Assembly (NCBI GenBank): GCA_012845835.1
Contig: JABAKD010000001.1
Location: 2,474,040 to 2,538,039, forward strand
Reading direction: 5' to 3'
From: Undaria pinnatifida
Lineage: Eukaryota > Sar > Phaeophyceae > Laminariales > Alariaceae
DNA length: 64,000 bases
Shown: positions 41,049-52,271 of the stretch, in pieces
Layout: each line of letters starts with the position of its first letter
Position numbering within the stretch: position 1 is the first letter of the stretch
Program-made: the position numbers and the translations under genes
The notes under the pieces: generated by a model
Told to the model about the DNA's origin: nothing
What the model saw: the letters and a program-made list of their open reading frames with translations, nothing else
Databases searched by the model: none

Positions 41049-43195
41049 ATGTCTACCACTGAGAAAGCGGGCTACTCGGGGCAGGCTGAAGTTTTCCACG
41101 CTCCTCACGCTGGATGCCCACGAGACAGGGAGAGCTCGCTCGAGATCCCGTCACTCGTGACGGGGGGGACCACCGGAGGCGGGATCTGGTGACAAGACAC
41201 AAGACGGAGGACCATACCACCACCCGGACCCACCAACCAAGAGGGTCGACCCGCCGGTTCAAGCAGAAAAGAAGACGGACCAGCCTCCACCGGACTCGAG
41301 GGCGTCTCGACGCCAGCTCTCGCCAGCCCTGGGGGAGCGCCACCAGCTGCCCCCCCCCGCGCTGTACAGGGCACCACCGCCGCCACCTGGACTCTGCGCG
41401 CTCGACAGAGCGCCACCCCCAGCGCTCCCGGGACTGGAGCGCCCATGCCGGCGCCATGCACTTGGCATATGCGGCGGCGTGGGCCCAGCGGGCGCTCGAC
41501 GACGCCAACCAGACGATTCTCCAGCGTGAAGCACATCGACGTCGGTTTCACGAAGATGTCGAGCATGCAAAGACCGCTGCGCGGGAGGCGTCCATGGTAG
41601 TGAAGAGGAGGCAAGAAGCCCTCGCCGAATTAGTTGCGTCGGCTGCGGCGGGATCTACTGCGGCCCCCTCGCCTTCGACGCGCCCGCAGGGTGTCAGATC
41701 CCAGCGGCCACGACCCGGGGACAACGCTTGTTTGAAAGGCAGCGTCGCGTGCATGACTTCTGCACGGAGGGTAGAGTTCCCCCCAGCGTTGGCGACCGCG
41801 TTGGTAGAAACGGCCTCCGCCCTCCTCCCGCAAGAGAGGCCCGCGTCGCGGAAAGCGGACGCCCTTTCACTGGAAGCGGCCTAGACTCGCATGTATTGTA
41901 CGCTCTATGCCGGACAGACGAGAGACGCCCCGACCCTTGCCCTCGTCAAGGCCTTGCTGATGGCTCACGACGATGCGCCCAACCCCGTCTTCTGGCAGAA
42001 CCCCGAAGGAGGAGTTGGCGGAACGCAACCGGGGCAAACAGCGACGCAGCGACAGTCGTGGCAGTGGCGACCGTACCATTGGGGGTGGTGGCTTCGGATG
42101 TGGCGGCAACGATGGTGGGGGTGGCGACCACTACCATCGCCGCGGGGGCGACAGCAGTGGTGGAGGGGGGGGAGGCGCAACGGGTGCTGGTGTGGCTCAG
42201 GGCGCCGCCGAGGGGGAAACGTTGGTCGCAACAACCGGCGCAGTGGCCGCAGGTCTGGCGGAGGCAACGGAAGGCAGAAGAACGGCGCGAGAGGACTTTC
42301 AGCGTGGGAAGGCTCGTCAACTTTCTCCCGCTCCTCTTCGGCCTATAGCACGGACCACAGCAAGGTAGCCGTGGTAGCAGGCAAACGATGTTAAGAGCTA
42401 GGCCGCAGGAGCATCTGCGCCTGAGGTTTTCATCCTCCTGTTGCGTCTGTTGATGAAGCACTTAGAACGGGGTTGACACGGAGGAGGGCTTCGTTAGGTT
42501 GCATACTTATGGAATGTGTATCGGCACGCCTTTTTCAGGTTTCAGTCGGGAGTTTCGCTTGCTTGTGTCGAGCGCTACGCGGAGTGATCGTTGTTTGTCT
42601 CCGGGAACGGATGTGGTGTTGGAGGTGGTGCGGGGGGTGGCAACGAATGAGTAATTTCCCGCTCTCATGCCTGCATTGTACCCTGTTTCGAAGGCAACGG
42701 ACCCGCGGCCATACGCCTTGTTGGATGCTATATGACGGGCGTTTAATGACTAAGCGCATAATAAGACACCTGCCGCCAACGGCGAAAAATGATTCTATCT
42801 GCCTGTTTCTTCGACGGGCCCACGGTCATCCGCCCCGCCGGGGCCTCGGCCCGCCGATCATGAGCGCGGCCAGGGCGAGTGCCGTCCCAGTCGCTTTCGT
42901 GGCAGACGGGATCGCATCATCATCCAATTTTCATGCCCATCGATTACTCATCCTACCCTTGGCTTGACCACACATTACTGCTGGCCACTAGAAGAGCATC
43001 ATTATGCAGAAGTTTTCGCCGTTAGTGCCTCGTTTAAGACAGACTACCCTCCCCTTTGGAGCGGCATCCTTTCACCCTCCACTCGCGCTGATGCCCTCCG
43101 GGCAAACAGAGGGTTTTGAATCAACTACCCCGAAGACAACCATTCCTTCAAGCATTGTAGGCATCCTTTCGTTACTGCGAGTGGCTTCTTGAACC
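41049..43195 (+). pseudogene. Gag region of element B (zinc knuckle destroyed)
   Basis: The ATG at 41049 gives MSTTEKAGYSGQAEVF, as in A, with the same TGA about 47 codons in. The frame 41114-41884 then gives the Arg/His-rich N-terminal part, the coiled-coil stretch (YAAAWAQRALDDANQTI, HAKTAAREASMVVKRRQEAL) and an ALATALVETASALLPQERP segment. A Gly-rich region follows (41973-42368). The knuckle at 43117-43158 aligns codon by codon with the intact one in A, but its first Cys codon is TGA and the second is Tyr, leaving only the His and last Cys. Confidence 0.8.
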
Positions 43196-43199
43196 ATGA

Positions 43200-44515
43200 A
43201 CTTGGCGAACTTGGCGACGATGACGCACACCGACGTTGGCAAGCGCGCTTGGTCGCCTACGCCGACACGGCAAATCTTCTCGCTTGATCAACCACAAAAA
43301 AACTCGTCGCCATCTTTCAGGTCCATTGCGAGGGTACCACCACGATCAGGGCCATCGAAGTGTCAAAACGATAACGCATACACCTCGGATCACCAAGGTG
43401 GTATCCCGCGCTGACCCGCCTCTTCTGCCCCCGCTCCTGCTACTCGAATGCCCTTTGGAGCCGCCCATAACCCGGGAGGACATTCTCACGCGCGCCAGCC
43501 TGGCACGTTCCGTACCGGCAATCGACAGCTCGACGGCGGTACGACCCCGTCGACGACACTGTCGTGGACACACCTATTTTGTTTTCAGAAGATGCTCGTG
43601 TTTCTGTTGCTAGCCTGTCCACTCATGCAGCACAAATTGCGCCTGTCAAGACCTCACCGGCTCCTACGCCGTCTGCTGACGATTCTCACGGAGTAGTACC
43701 GGCGGCGGGAACTTGCGCTTTGAGCGTGGTTCCCCCTGACCAGATAATTTATTCTCGACGGTTAGAACGCGCGTTTCCAGCGACGTTTCCCTCGGTAATG
43801 GTCTTTGATTGGCGACGGGAACCCGCGCTTTCAGCGCCGTTTCCCTCCCCCGCGACATAAACTCAGTAATGGGAGTACGCATTTCCAAACGCCGCCCCCA
43901 TCAACCATGACACGGGAGTTTGCATTTCGCACGCTCCTCCCCAGGCACGCGTCCCGCAGCAATATAGCTGCGGTGACGGCGCGTCGCCTTTTTACGCGAC
44001 CGCGTTCATCTCCACCTCTCGCTGACTAGGCGGTGGCGGTCGGATTGAGGTGTGGGAAAGCCAACACTAAAACACCAAGATATTTAGCGAGGGTCGATCC
44101 GGTGTTTGCTCCTGATAGCAGCGAGCGCTCCGTCTTTTCTTTTCCATCAAGAGGATTCGACAAGATTCGCTACCTTGTCTCCCTTCTCCCAAAGGCCCAA
44201 CGGAAAAGAGCCTCTTCGAGTAAAAAGCATTATTGCTACCTGCCCGAGCCCCGCGCTCCAGAAGACGACCACAGGCCTGATTCGTCTTTTAGCACGAAAA
44301 CCCACATGTTTCAGGCCACGTCAGCCCCAGTGGTAGATGAAGAAGATCCAACACTGCCCGATGGGCCAGTGGTGACGCCACGGCCTCCAGCCGGATTGGC
44401 TGGACGCTATTCCCGTAAATTTACAGAAGAATCGCGCCTCTCGTTAAACAGAAACAGCTCAGAGCCTTTGTCCCTTCAGGCGCGGTTGGAGCAGTTTCCT
44501 TGCAATTATACATAA
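43200..44515 (+). other. Spacer of element B, with one open frame of unknown function
   Basis: Equivalent to 11466-12680 of A. The frame 44033-44515 (160 residues) begins AVGLRCGKANTKTPRYLARV and ends with an acidic/proline-rich part (PVVDEEDPTLPDGPVV). No protease or reverse transcriptase motif is visible in any frame. Confidence 0.5.
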
Positions 44516-44519
44516 AAAG

Positions 44520-45075
44520 AGCGAAGAGGCCACGACGCGAGAAAGCGTGGGTTCGGACTCGCGTCGTGGTCCCGAGGCCCGGTGTTCCTGAAGAGGACAC
44601 TACAGGCCCAAAGTGCTGAGGACTGGTGTTCCCATAAGGAGAAATTGCAGACCCAAATGCCCTACGAGGCTACCAACGGGTTGGCAGCGTCGGTGTCGGA
44701 CTCATTTTCGGGTGCAGTGAGGGCGGCTAAATACGAGTTCCCCCCAGCGAGTGAGGAGGACCCGACGCAAGAAAACGCGGGATAGGACTCGCATCATGCT
44801 CCCGAGGCCTGGTGTTCCCGCAAGGAGACACTACCGGCCCACAGAGCCCACAACTGTACCACCAGAAGGGGATATTGTAGACCCAAATGTCCATTGAGGC
44901 TACCGACGGGTTGGCACCGTCGGTGTGTGCCACGTTTCGGCGCTGGTAGACTTAATTCTCGAATTTTCCGCTAACGAGCGAAGAAGACGCGAGGTGAGAA
45001 ACCACGGGTCCGGATCCGCGTCGTGCTCCCGGAGCCTGGTGTTCCCGGACGGGGACGATAGCAGGCTCAAATTCA
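44520..45075 (+). repeat. Tandem peptide-coding repeat upstream of NADAR (B)
   Basis: Units begin near 44578, 44806 and 45034 (GGCCTGGTGTTCCCG-type), about 228 bp apart. They encode TLQAQSAEDWCS, YEATNGLAASV and FPPASEEDP. Counterpart of 10890-11465. Confidence 0.75.
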
Positions 45076-45117
45076 AACATGGCTTTTTATCCTTATCTCG
45101 AATACTCCACAGACAAA

Positions 45118-45582
45118 GTGGTGTGTTCTGGCACCCCCATCCTATATATCACCATGGTCCCCCTTGTCGTTCGTCGCGGACGACGTGCCATATTCTTGCT
45201 CACAGCAGTATATTATGGCCGAAAAGACCAGGTTTTCTTAAGACCATCGAGCAGGAGAGCTCATCATGTCGTCGCCTAGTCTAAGCAGATGCAAACGCCT
45301 CGGTCGAGGCGTGCACAACTTTGACTCCGGTGTTAGGGACAAGGAGAAAACGCCCTGTTATCTGGCACCTATGCCAAATTCACGCAGAATCCAAACATAA
45401 ACTTATCACCTTTTGAGCTCTGACAACAAGTTTTTGGCTGAATCTACCCCTCTGGACCCAGTGTGGGGCATTGGTCCCCTGGCGGATGATCCCAGGGCAA
45501 ACAATCCATGCCAGTGGAGAGGAACTTATATGCTCGGTGAGGCACTTTCTGCCGTTCGCGAAGCTATTCGCGACGGTGAGAC
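45118..45582 (+). pseudogene. NADAR (DUF1768/YbiA-like) domain in element B
   Basis: One frame reads PPSYISPWSPLSFVADDVPY, SCSQQYIMAEKTRF, a TAA, then DHRAGELIMSS, RLGRGVHNFDSGV. After a short deletion near 45350 a further frame gives AKFTQNPNI. From 45413 a third frame gives SSDNKFLAESTPLDPVWGIG, LADDPRANNPCQWRG and LGEALSAVREAI. The conserved Glu of the CAEKYMM motif in A is Gln here. The WGIG...NNP...LLGEAL half is better preserved than in A. A and B together show that the domain belongs to the element family and is not a chance insertion in one copy. Not functional as it stands. Confidence 0.85.
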
Positions 45583-45769
45583 TGGGTCGACGCATCCAGC
45601 CTCCCCTAGTCGGTTCCGCCCCTGCACTGCTACTGCAAAAAACAAGAAATCTCCTCCGCGCCACGGCCGGGCGGTTAGCAGTGAGCAGCGCTCGCAAAGG
45701 CTCCCCTTCTGAGTTTCCGACCTATTTCTCGGACGCGTTGGCCAACTAAAAGCCGTGATGGTTAAGAGA

Positions 45770-46145
45770 TAGCTTCTGGCGTCGGCCCTGGCCTTGCCCT
45801 GTCAGAACACGGCCCCTGTTTCGTCGGGGGTACCATGACGCTGGACGACGTCTCGTTCAATGTGAAAATTGCGTGTATCAGTCGAGCAACGCTCGACACG
45901 GAGAGGCACTGGGCTCCTGTCGATTTGGGGACCGGCAGCATAGGTTGGGCTCCCAAACGCCTCCGAGGGTACTGTGGGGGACCGAGTTCCGCATATCCTT
46001 CGGCCATAAGACACAGGAGAGCATTGGCAAAGTGGGAACCCTTAATGCACGAGTCCAGCGGTAGCTTGAGCTTGTCATCTTGTTCGATTGCACACCCGAG
46101 TACCGTAAAGGCAGCACGAACGGCATCGCCGATTTTCCGTCCCGC
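45770..46145 (+). pseudogene. RNase H domain of element B
   Basis: ITSGVGPGLALSEHGP-type start, VSFNVKIACISRATLDTERH, WAPVDLGTGSIGWAPKRLRG, then in other frames IGKVGTLNARVQR and EYRKGSTNGIADF. The order and motifs are those of Ty3/gypsy RNase H. Frameshifts near 45970 and 46064 break it. Confidence 0.8.
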
Positions 46146-46255
46146 TGCTACGGAGTACAGCAACAGTGACTTAGCAAACTTCAACCCCGTAGGGTTGACA
46201 AGCCCCAACTCCGTTGGAGGTAGCGGTATCTACCTCCTACGGACCGGCCGACTGC

Positions 46256-46420
46256 GCGCTCTCTTCTCGCCTATCCCAGGGGTCGGTTTGGGTGGACTCG
46301 TGCCCCGCACTAAACGCACTGCCCCTGGTTGACTCGTCGAAAGCACTGTTTTGGGTGGGTTCGTGCCCCGAACTGAACATGCTCCCTTGGGTGGGCTCCC
46401 TCTTACCTCTACCGATTTTA
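46256..46420 (+). repeat. Diverged 36-60-bp repeat between RNase H and integrase (B)
   Basis: TTGGGTGGACTCGTGCCCCG-type units recur about three times with CACTG in between. Homologous to the 36-bp array of element A at 9491-9650. Confidence 0.6.
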
Positions 46421-47184
46421 CGACTTTCGAACACACAAGCCACGTGTAAGGATTGACGGCCTATGTGCTCCCCCGGGGAAATTCGTCGCTCGTTTTTTTG
46501 CCTCCGTCGCCACTTCCGGATACTGTACCGGCCGCGGGTCTATTTCACCTGACGCTGACACCGTTTTCCCTTGTGTTTAGCCGTACCCACCGAGGGCGGC
46601 ACGAGCTCCACAGAATCCCTGGCTGCAGAGACGCCTATCGCACAGCCGACTCTTTTATCAAGGAGTTCTACACAGAAGACGGACTCCGCCGTGACCACCA
46701 ATTCGACTGTGTCCGCCTCGGCCTTGCTTGGCGCTTGAGCCCCTCCGTCGTCGACGACGTGCCAACGAACGGCGACAGCAACCGGTAATGCACCCCCGCT
46801 ATATATCATGGATTCGGGCCCGACGGGGTCCCTCGGCCATCTTCCAGACGAGGTACAACCACGATGCGAGTCCCACAGCCGCGGCCTGCTTCGCCCGTCG
46901 ACGCGACCCCTGCTCTTGCCGACTCGCCGATCCGCACACAGGGCCACTTCCGTCCGACCGCGACCATGCAGAGCCTATGGAAACTCCTCTTTTACGGATC
47001 ACGCCTTCTCTTGGTGACACGCCGACTGCACATACAAGGCGACGCTGCTGAAATACATTTGGCTGATTCCGTCGCGCGTTATTCGCATGCATATTGGAAG
47101 CGAGAGCAGCACGCTGAGCTGACGTGCCACGCCATGATACGTTACACCTCTATCGGCCGGTAATCGGTCCTGCCGTTTGACTTT

Positions 47185-47560
47185 TTGGCATGCCACCCCT
47201 TGCACAAGCCTCCGCCCCCCTCAGAAATCGAGGAGCTGGCGGGTAAAGGTCGACTTCATACAACCGAGGACGACATCGTCCTGCTTGTCCGTAACCTGAT
47301 ACTGCGACCGACAAAGTCTGACAAATCCAACTCTGAGGGTGGAGCTTCTAGCCTGATAAACGACGAGCCGGTTCGCATCTACGCCCCCCTGCTAATGCGT
47401 CCTTGGATCATACAAGCTTGTCATTCGACGGCCTCTTGCCACTTTGGCACCACGCGCATGTTCCGCATGCTGGAACGGTTTCATTGGTGGTTTGGCATGA
47501 AATGTGTGCACCCTGCGGTGGCTTCGCCACTACTTGAAGTGCCAAGCGCCAAAACCCCCA
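47185..47560 (+). pseudogene. H2C2 integrase zinc domain of element B
   Basis: The open frame gives EELAGKGRLHTTEDDIVLL, PLLMRPWIIQACHSTASCHF and MLERFHWWFG. The CxxC half continues in a second frame as RWLRHYLKCQAP, where the first Cys has become Tyr. Counterpart of 8470-8881. Confidence 0.75.
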
Positions 47561-47599
47561 TGGCTGACTGTCTGCTGGCCAATCATCAAAATGCCTCTG

Positions 47600-48440
47600 C
47601 CAGAAGGTCCAGGTGTCACCGTCAGTATTGACTACTTGGGCCCCCTTCCGATCACGCCCCGAGGCAGCACCTACATCTTGCTGTTCACCGATCGTTTCAG
47701 TCGTCGGGCCGATATGTTCCCCGTCATTGCCGCTGAGCTCACCGCGGAGGGTACAGCCAACATCCTGGTGAGCCAATAAATCTTCTTGTGGGGATGCCCG
47801 CGCACCATACGTTCGGAAAACGCTCTGCAGTTCTATTCCGAGCTTTCACATTATGCATACCAGCTGTTGGGGGTGCGCACGCTTGCTACAAGCTCCTCTC
47901 ACCCTAACTGTAACGGGGGCGTTGAGCGGGTAAGCCACACTATGGACCAAATGCTGGCTATGGTCGTTCACAAGCGACAAGACGATTGGGATTTATCTCT
48001 ACCTCACGTCAAATTTGCTTACAACGACTCCATCAGCGCGGCGACGGGTCTGGGAACCCGACGAGGTCCACATGGGCAACTCTCACGTCTGCCCCTGACG
48101 GGGTTTGACCGGACTGGTGTCGTGGGACACCAGAGTCTAGCCCGTGACCACCTGGTCTATTGCGACATGGCCAGCGACCGGAAAACGCGCGCGAACGACA
48201 TTGTCCGCGCACACCACGCCCTCACCCTTTCTCGTCTTAACCGCAGAAACTCCGCCTTGGCCGACGCGCTGCGTCCAGCACCTAACTTCGCTACGGGTGG
48301 TTGGGAATGGGTGCACAACTCTGCCTATACCGTCCGCCAGGGCGTGAAGGCGAACACCGACGCCGAGGTACCCAAGGTCAAACTCGCGCATAACTGGACG
48401 GGGTCGTACAAGATTCTGGCAGTCGGTACTGCTCCACCGC
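47600..48440 (+). pseudogene. Integrase core of element B
   Basis: The first half (VSIDYLGPLP, ILLFTDRFSRRADM) ends at a TAA (47777-47779) that replaces the Tyr codon of NQY in A. The second half (47786 on) gives RTIRSENALQFYSE, where the catalytic SDNG Asp is Glu and the Gly is Ala, then CNGGVERVSHTM with the Glu and VKLAHNWTGSYKILAVG. The second Asp is thus lost in A and B by different substitutions. Confidence 0.82.
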
Positions 48441-48483
48441 CGAGACCCCGGACGGTTCGCTGCTCGCAAGCAACCTCTCTAAT

Positions 48484-49192
48484 TTGGATCTCCCGTCCGA
48501 CCTGCCCGGTTCGGACGCTCGTCGGCGCGTGGCAATCGAGCGCTGCAAACCCCGCATCAACCCCCACTACAGTGGGCATATGCCCACATATCTACCGGCG
48601 GGCCTGACGCAGCACGAGGTCAACAATTTTTCCAAGGTTCTCCCCCGTACCATGTCACTCAAGACGATGTTTCGACCCCCTCAATCGGTTCGAGGTGGAG
48701 CAGATCACCGGTCATCCGTCGGTACGGGGCCGAAGTGGTGTCGTCGCCGTGCTGTACAAGACGCATTAGGCGGGACTCTCCGAACCATCATGGGAGCGGG
48801 AAATGGACCTCCACCTCTCCCGATCCCACATCTTTAGGTATTGGGCCGGAACCCCGGGCCAGAACCGCCACACCAAGCGCCTCTACCGCCGAATGCGGAT
48901 CGGCGCGGCACAGCGCAAGCTCTCCCGCAGCAACGGAAAACGTTCCTAGCGTATGGCTACGCTGGTGGTTACCGCACTGATTTGGGTCGGTCACTACTTC
49001 GACACGGTGCTTCCTGAGGGAGCCCACTCTTGGTACAAGGGAGACGGTGGGTTTTCGTGGCTTGGAAAAAATAGCGCGAACACTACCAAGGACAAGGTAC
49101 ACCTGGTCCGCTTTCTAGACGACCCGGGACCGATAAAACTTTATCTTCGCCCGGCACGCTATACGGCTTCGACGGAAGCCGTCGTTTGTTGA
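48484..49192 (+). pseudogene. Pol C-terminus of element B: chromodomain plus Tudor-like module
   Basis: In several frames: VEQITGHPSVRGR, VVAVLYKTH, WEREMDLHLSRSHIFRYWAG (about 48690-48845), then RRMRIGAAQRKLSR. The frame 48953-49192 gives VLPEGAHSWYKGDGGF, SWLGKNSANTTKD, VHLVRFLDDPGPIKL and a stop. Counterpart of 6779-7504. Confidence 0.6.
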
Positions 49193-50152
49193 CTGCATGT
49201 TCACATCACCAGCGCGCTTCCTCGGGGGATCCAACGTAACGTAGATGAATCTCGAGGCATTACCGTGGCCAGTTGACTTTCGAGCCGCCACCGCTCCTCG
49301 ATAGTTCTCCATTTTGTTTGGATTATGACGTTGGAGTCTTTGACTATGGGTTGTTTGTGGTGTTATGAGAGTCTGGGTCTAGTTTTGGGGCGGCTATTTC
49401 CATTTTTGTTTCGTCCTGCCGACCCCCCTGCTCAGTGTCGGGCCAGTATTTGGGTAAAACGCCGGCATCTGAGGGGCAGGACTGTCGTTGTTTCGTCGTT
49501 GTTCAATTTCGCTCTGCCGACGCCCTCCTCAGCCCAGAGCCGGGGAACGACCAGGATACCCTGTACCCGCGTAACGTGGTACAGAGCTATGTACGGGCCT
49601 GTGCGTCATTTTCTTTTCTGTGTTTTGTATTTGTTCTAGTTTGTTTCTCGGCTAAACACTTCCCCCCCTCGCGGGGCTGTATGTGCGGCGACCTTCCATC
49701 CCGGGTATTTGTCGCTTCCTTTCTACCCCCCCGTCATGCCGACGGCCCGCGGGAGGTTTTTCGCATGTCTTCTCCCGTGTGTTGCGCTTGTGTTGCCCTC
49801 CATATCGACGAGGGCTCGCCTCGCCATGGTATCTTTTCTGTGGTTGGTTTGCCGTAGAGCCTTTTCCGCCCCCTCCGCCACACCGGCGTTATCCGGCAGG
49901 TTCTGAATCCTTTCCTGCCCCCCCCCCCCGCCATACCGGCGGTACGCGGCAAGTTCTTGATGGGTGGCTTTTGCCTCGTTGTTAAGGGTCTGCGTACTTT
50001 TCTCCGCCTGTTCCTAGCTCCATAGCCAGACCGTTAGAGGTGCGGGAGTGGGTTTGAGGAGCCACACCTTCGACTCGTGGTCTAGTTCGTAGAACAGGAG
50101 TTTCCCCAAATTTCCAATTCTTCTGCATATGCGGCTCATCAGGGTGAGCTAA
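49193..50152 (+). other. 3' untranslated region of element B
   Basis: Collinear with 5860-6778 of A in reverse. It ends CATCAGGGTGAGCTAA, the probable polypurine tract, directly before the 3' LTR. Poly-C runs sit at 49919-49930 within the GC-rich repeat. Confidence 0.6.
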
Positions 50153-50416
50153 TGTTAAGATACGGACTCGCAAGGCCTGTAATTATCCGAATTGATATAA
50201 CTTGGACGGGTTTCGTATAATAAGATTGGCGTTTTATGTTATGGATAGCCAGAAAATATATTGGAGGCACGTGCCTCGGATCTCAGAAGCATCCGGGGGT
50301 ATGGTGGAATCTAATGAAGCTACTTGTCTGCGAAGGCTTAGAAAGTGAGTACTCTCTATTGGCAGAGACCTGCAGGGGGCACTCTGTGTCCCCGCCCTCT
50401 ACTCCGACAGCTAAAC
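50153..50416 (+). repeat. 3' LTR of element B
   Basis: Starts TGTTAAGATACGG as expected for the family and follows the A LTR through GAGGCACGTGCC, AGAAAGTGAGTACTCT and GCAGGGGGCACTCTGTGT. The last 40 bases are diverged, so the right edge is approximate. Confidence 0.8.
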
Positions 50417-50595
50417 GTGCACGACAGTCGACGCTGTTGGCCCACACATATACCCGATGACGTCGGCCTTCCGCCTTACGAGTTCATAAACCGTATTATG
50501 TTGAAATCCACGCGAGTAGGAGACGGCACCACTCGAACTTGGTAATCAAGAACTTGGGCACACTTGAGATGCCCGGAAAATAACCTATAAAAACA

Positions 50596-50960
50596 CCACC
50601 CATAAGGTTTAGTTTAGCTAAGCTATTAGTTACCTTTTGAAAGTGGTCAAATGGACTAATACCCCACTAGTTCCTTAACAAATGGCGCCGTCGACAGACC
50701 GGTCGTGGGTTTAAATCCCACCATCCACAAAAAAAGTTTTTTTTCAGATTTTCCCTATGTCGAACTTAAAAAAGTATCTCTTCGGTATCCCCAGGTAATG
50801 AAACCGCTTGCATATTGACAGGTCCGCCCGTTATTCGGCCGACCTGTTATTCCCCCGTTTTAGGGGCGGAGTGCGTTATAAGGCTTAATTTGGGTAAGTT
50901 ATTGGTTAATCGTTTTTTGCAAGTGATCAAACAGACTAATATCCCACTAATTCTATAACA
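50596..50960 (+). mobile_element. TRIM, second locus (single unit)
   Basis: Homologous to one unit of 32629-33291: LTR about 50596-50681 ending CCTTAACA, primer site TGGCGCCGTCGACAG, a T-arm-like GTGGGTTTAAATCCCACC, a purine-rich stretch, and a second LTR at about 50873-50960 ending TATAACA. The first LTR has lost its terminal TGTT. More diverged than the array, so an older insertion. It lies about 180 bp right of element B. Confidence 0.8.
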
Positions 50961-51734
50961 CCATACAGGTTCTTGAGTGGTGCCGTTATCTGTGTGTGGT
51001 CGAACACTGCTCGTTGTCTACAAAACAGCGGTTTTGACTATTATTAATATTATTGAATGTGGACCTCGAAAATATCGGGAGTATATTACATACATGTTGT
51101 CTCGTAGCCATGCAGTCAGTCTACCGACACAGACGTGGTCGGGTAGGTTTGTATTACTCGAAGGCACAAGAGGTGTGGATGCTCTGGCATAGAAGCGTTT
51201 GCCGAGGCTAGGAAGATGGGTTGTTGAGTGTTGAAAACGTGAGATTCGTTGGGGGTAGGAATATCCGTATCTCTGAAGGAATCCTAAATATGAATGAATA
51301 TGAAAGCGCGGCATTTTTTGGATGCTACATGACGTTGTGCGCATGGTGGAGATTCAGTCAGAAATTGAAAGACTATAAACCGTGAAGGGACTGGGGTAAA
51401 GTCGGTCCGCATGGTGAATTTTGCGACAGAAAGCGTTATGGGTCGAGTCAAGAAACGGTGACGGACGAGCTGAGAAGCCGCCGTACGATGTACCGCAAGG
51501 AGTCGGTGTCAAAAACCGGTTCGAGGCTGTGTTAACAAATCAGCGTCGCGGCTCGGGGTATCAAACATCTAGGTGTATTATGTTGTACTGCACGGTGGCG
51601 CGGAATGTGGGCGGTATACCGCTTTCTGTCGTCTGCCTTTATGGTACGTACTACTACTGATGTTCGGTGTTGGGGTTGTGTGTGTAGCTGACAAGATAAG
51701 ACGTCATAATGCATAATACACCCTTCGAATTAAA
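50961..51734. other. No gene recognised
   Basis: Only short frames without domains. No paired repeats noted. Confidence 0.35.
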
Positions 51735-52140
51735 CCTAAATGAGTACAGAACTCCCCAGGTATTGTAACCCAGGCATAACTGTACCCCGGGTATTGTTCC
51801 ACAATCTTATAGAAGTCCCAAACGTTCGGCGTAAGGGATGGGGATCTTACAGAACTCCCAGAAGTTCCGGGTACGGGTACGGAAGTCGTACAGAACTTCC
51901 AGGAATTTCTGGTATTGTGGCAAAGACGTACAGACCTCACAGAGGTTCCGAGCTGGTGCAAAACATGCTCTACCCGTACCCCGGGTATTGTGACACGGGC
52001 GAGCAGAGAATCCAGAAGTTCCGGGTACCGGTATGAATGTCGTACACAACTTCCAGAACTTCCGGGTACTGTATAAATGTTTCACAGAACTTGCAGAAGT
52101 TCTGTGTAGGGTAATACCCGGGCTAAATACCCTGGGTATG
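51735..52140 (+). repeat. Minisatellite with AGAAGTTCCGGGTA core, array 2
   Basis: Same unit family as 34520-34905. Ends in GGGTAATACCCGGGCTAAA-type sequence comparable to GGGTAATGCCC near 34890, so the arrays share their right edge. Confidence 0.7.
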
Positions 52141-52271
52141 GTTTGTACGTACCCTACAGAACACACCCTTGGATTTTTTCCGTATACAAGCCCTGATCCC
52201 GCCTCCTATGAAATTGATCCCAGGGTAGGGCTTAGGCTTCTGGTCGGATTGGGACCTGATACAAGGTATAG

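Larger units (their letters stand above)
37118..50416 (+). mobile_element. LTR retrotransposon B, second copy of the NADAR family
   Basis: Same domain order as element A but in plus orientation and more decayed. LTRs at about 37118-37360 and 50153-50416 match the A LTRs; the 5' one has lost its terminal TGTTAAG and part of its 3' half. It is about 2.9 kb longer than A, largely due to an insertion at about 38305-41030. Target duplications cannot be assigned because both outer ends have decayed. Many frameshifts and stops are present, different from those in A except for two shared ones (an early gag TGA and a frame change inside NADAR). Confidence 0.87.
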
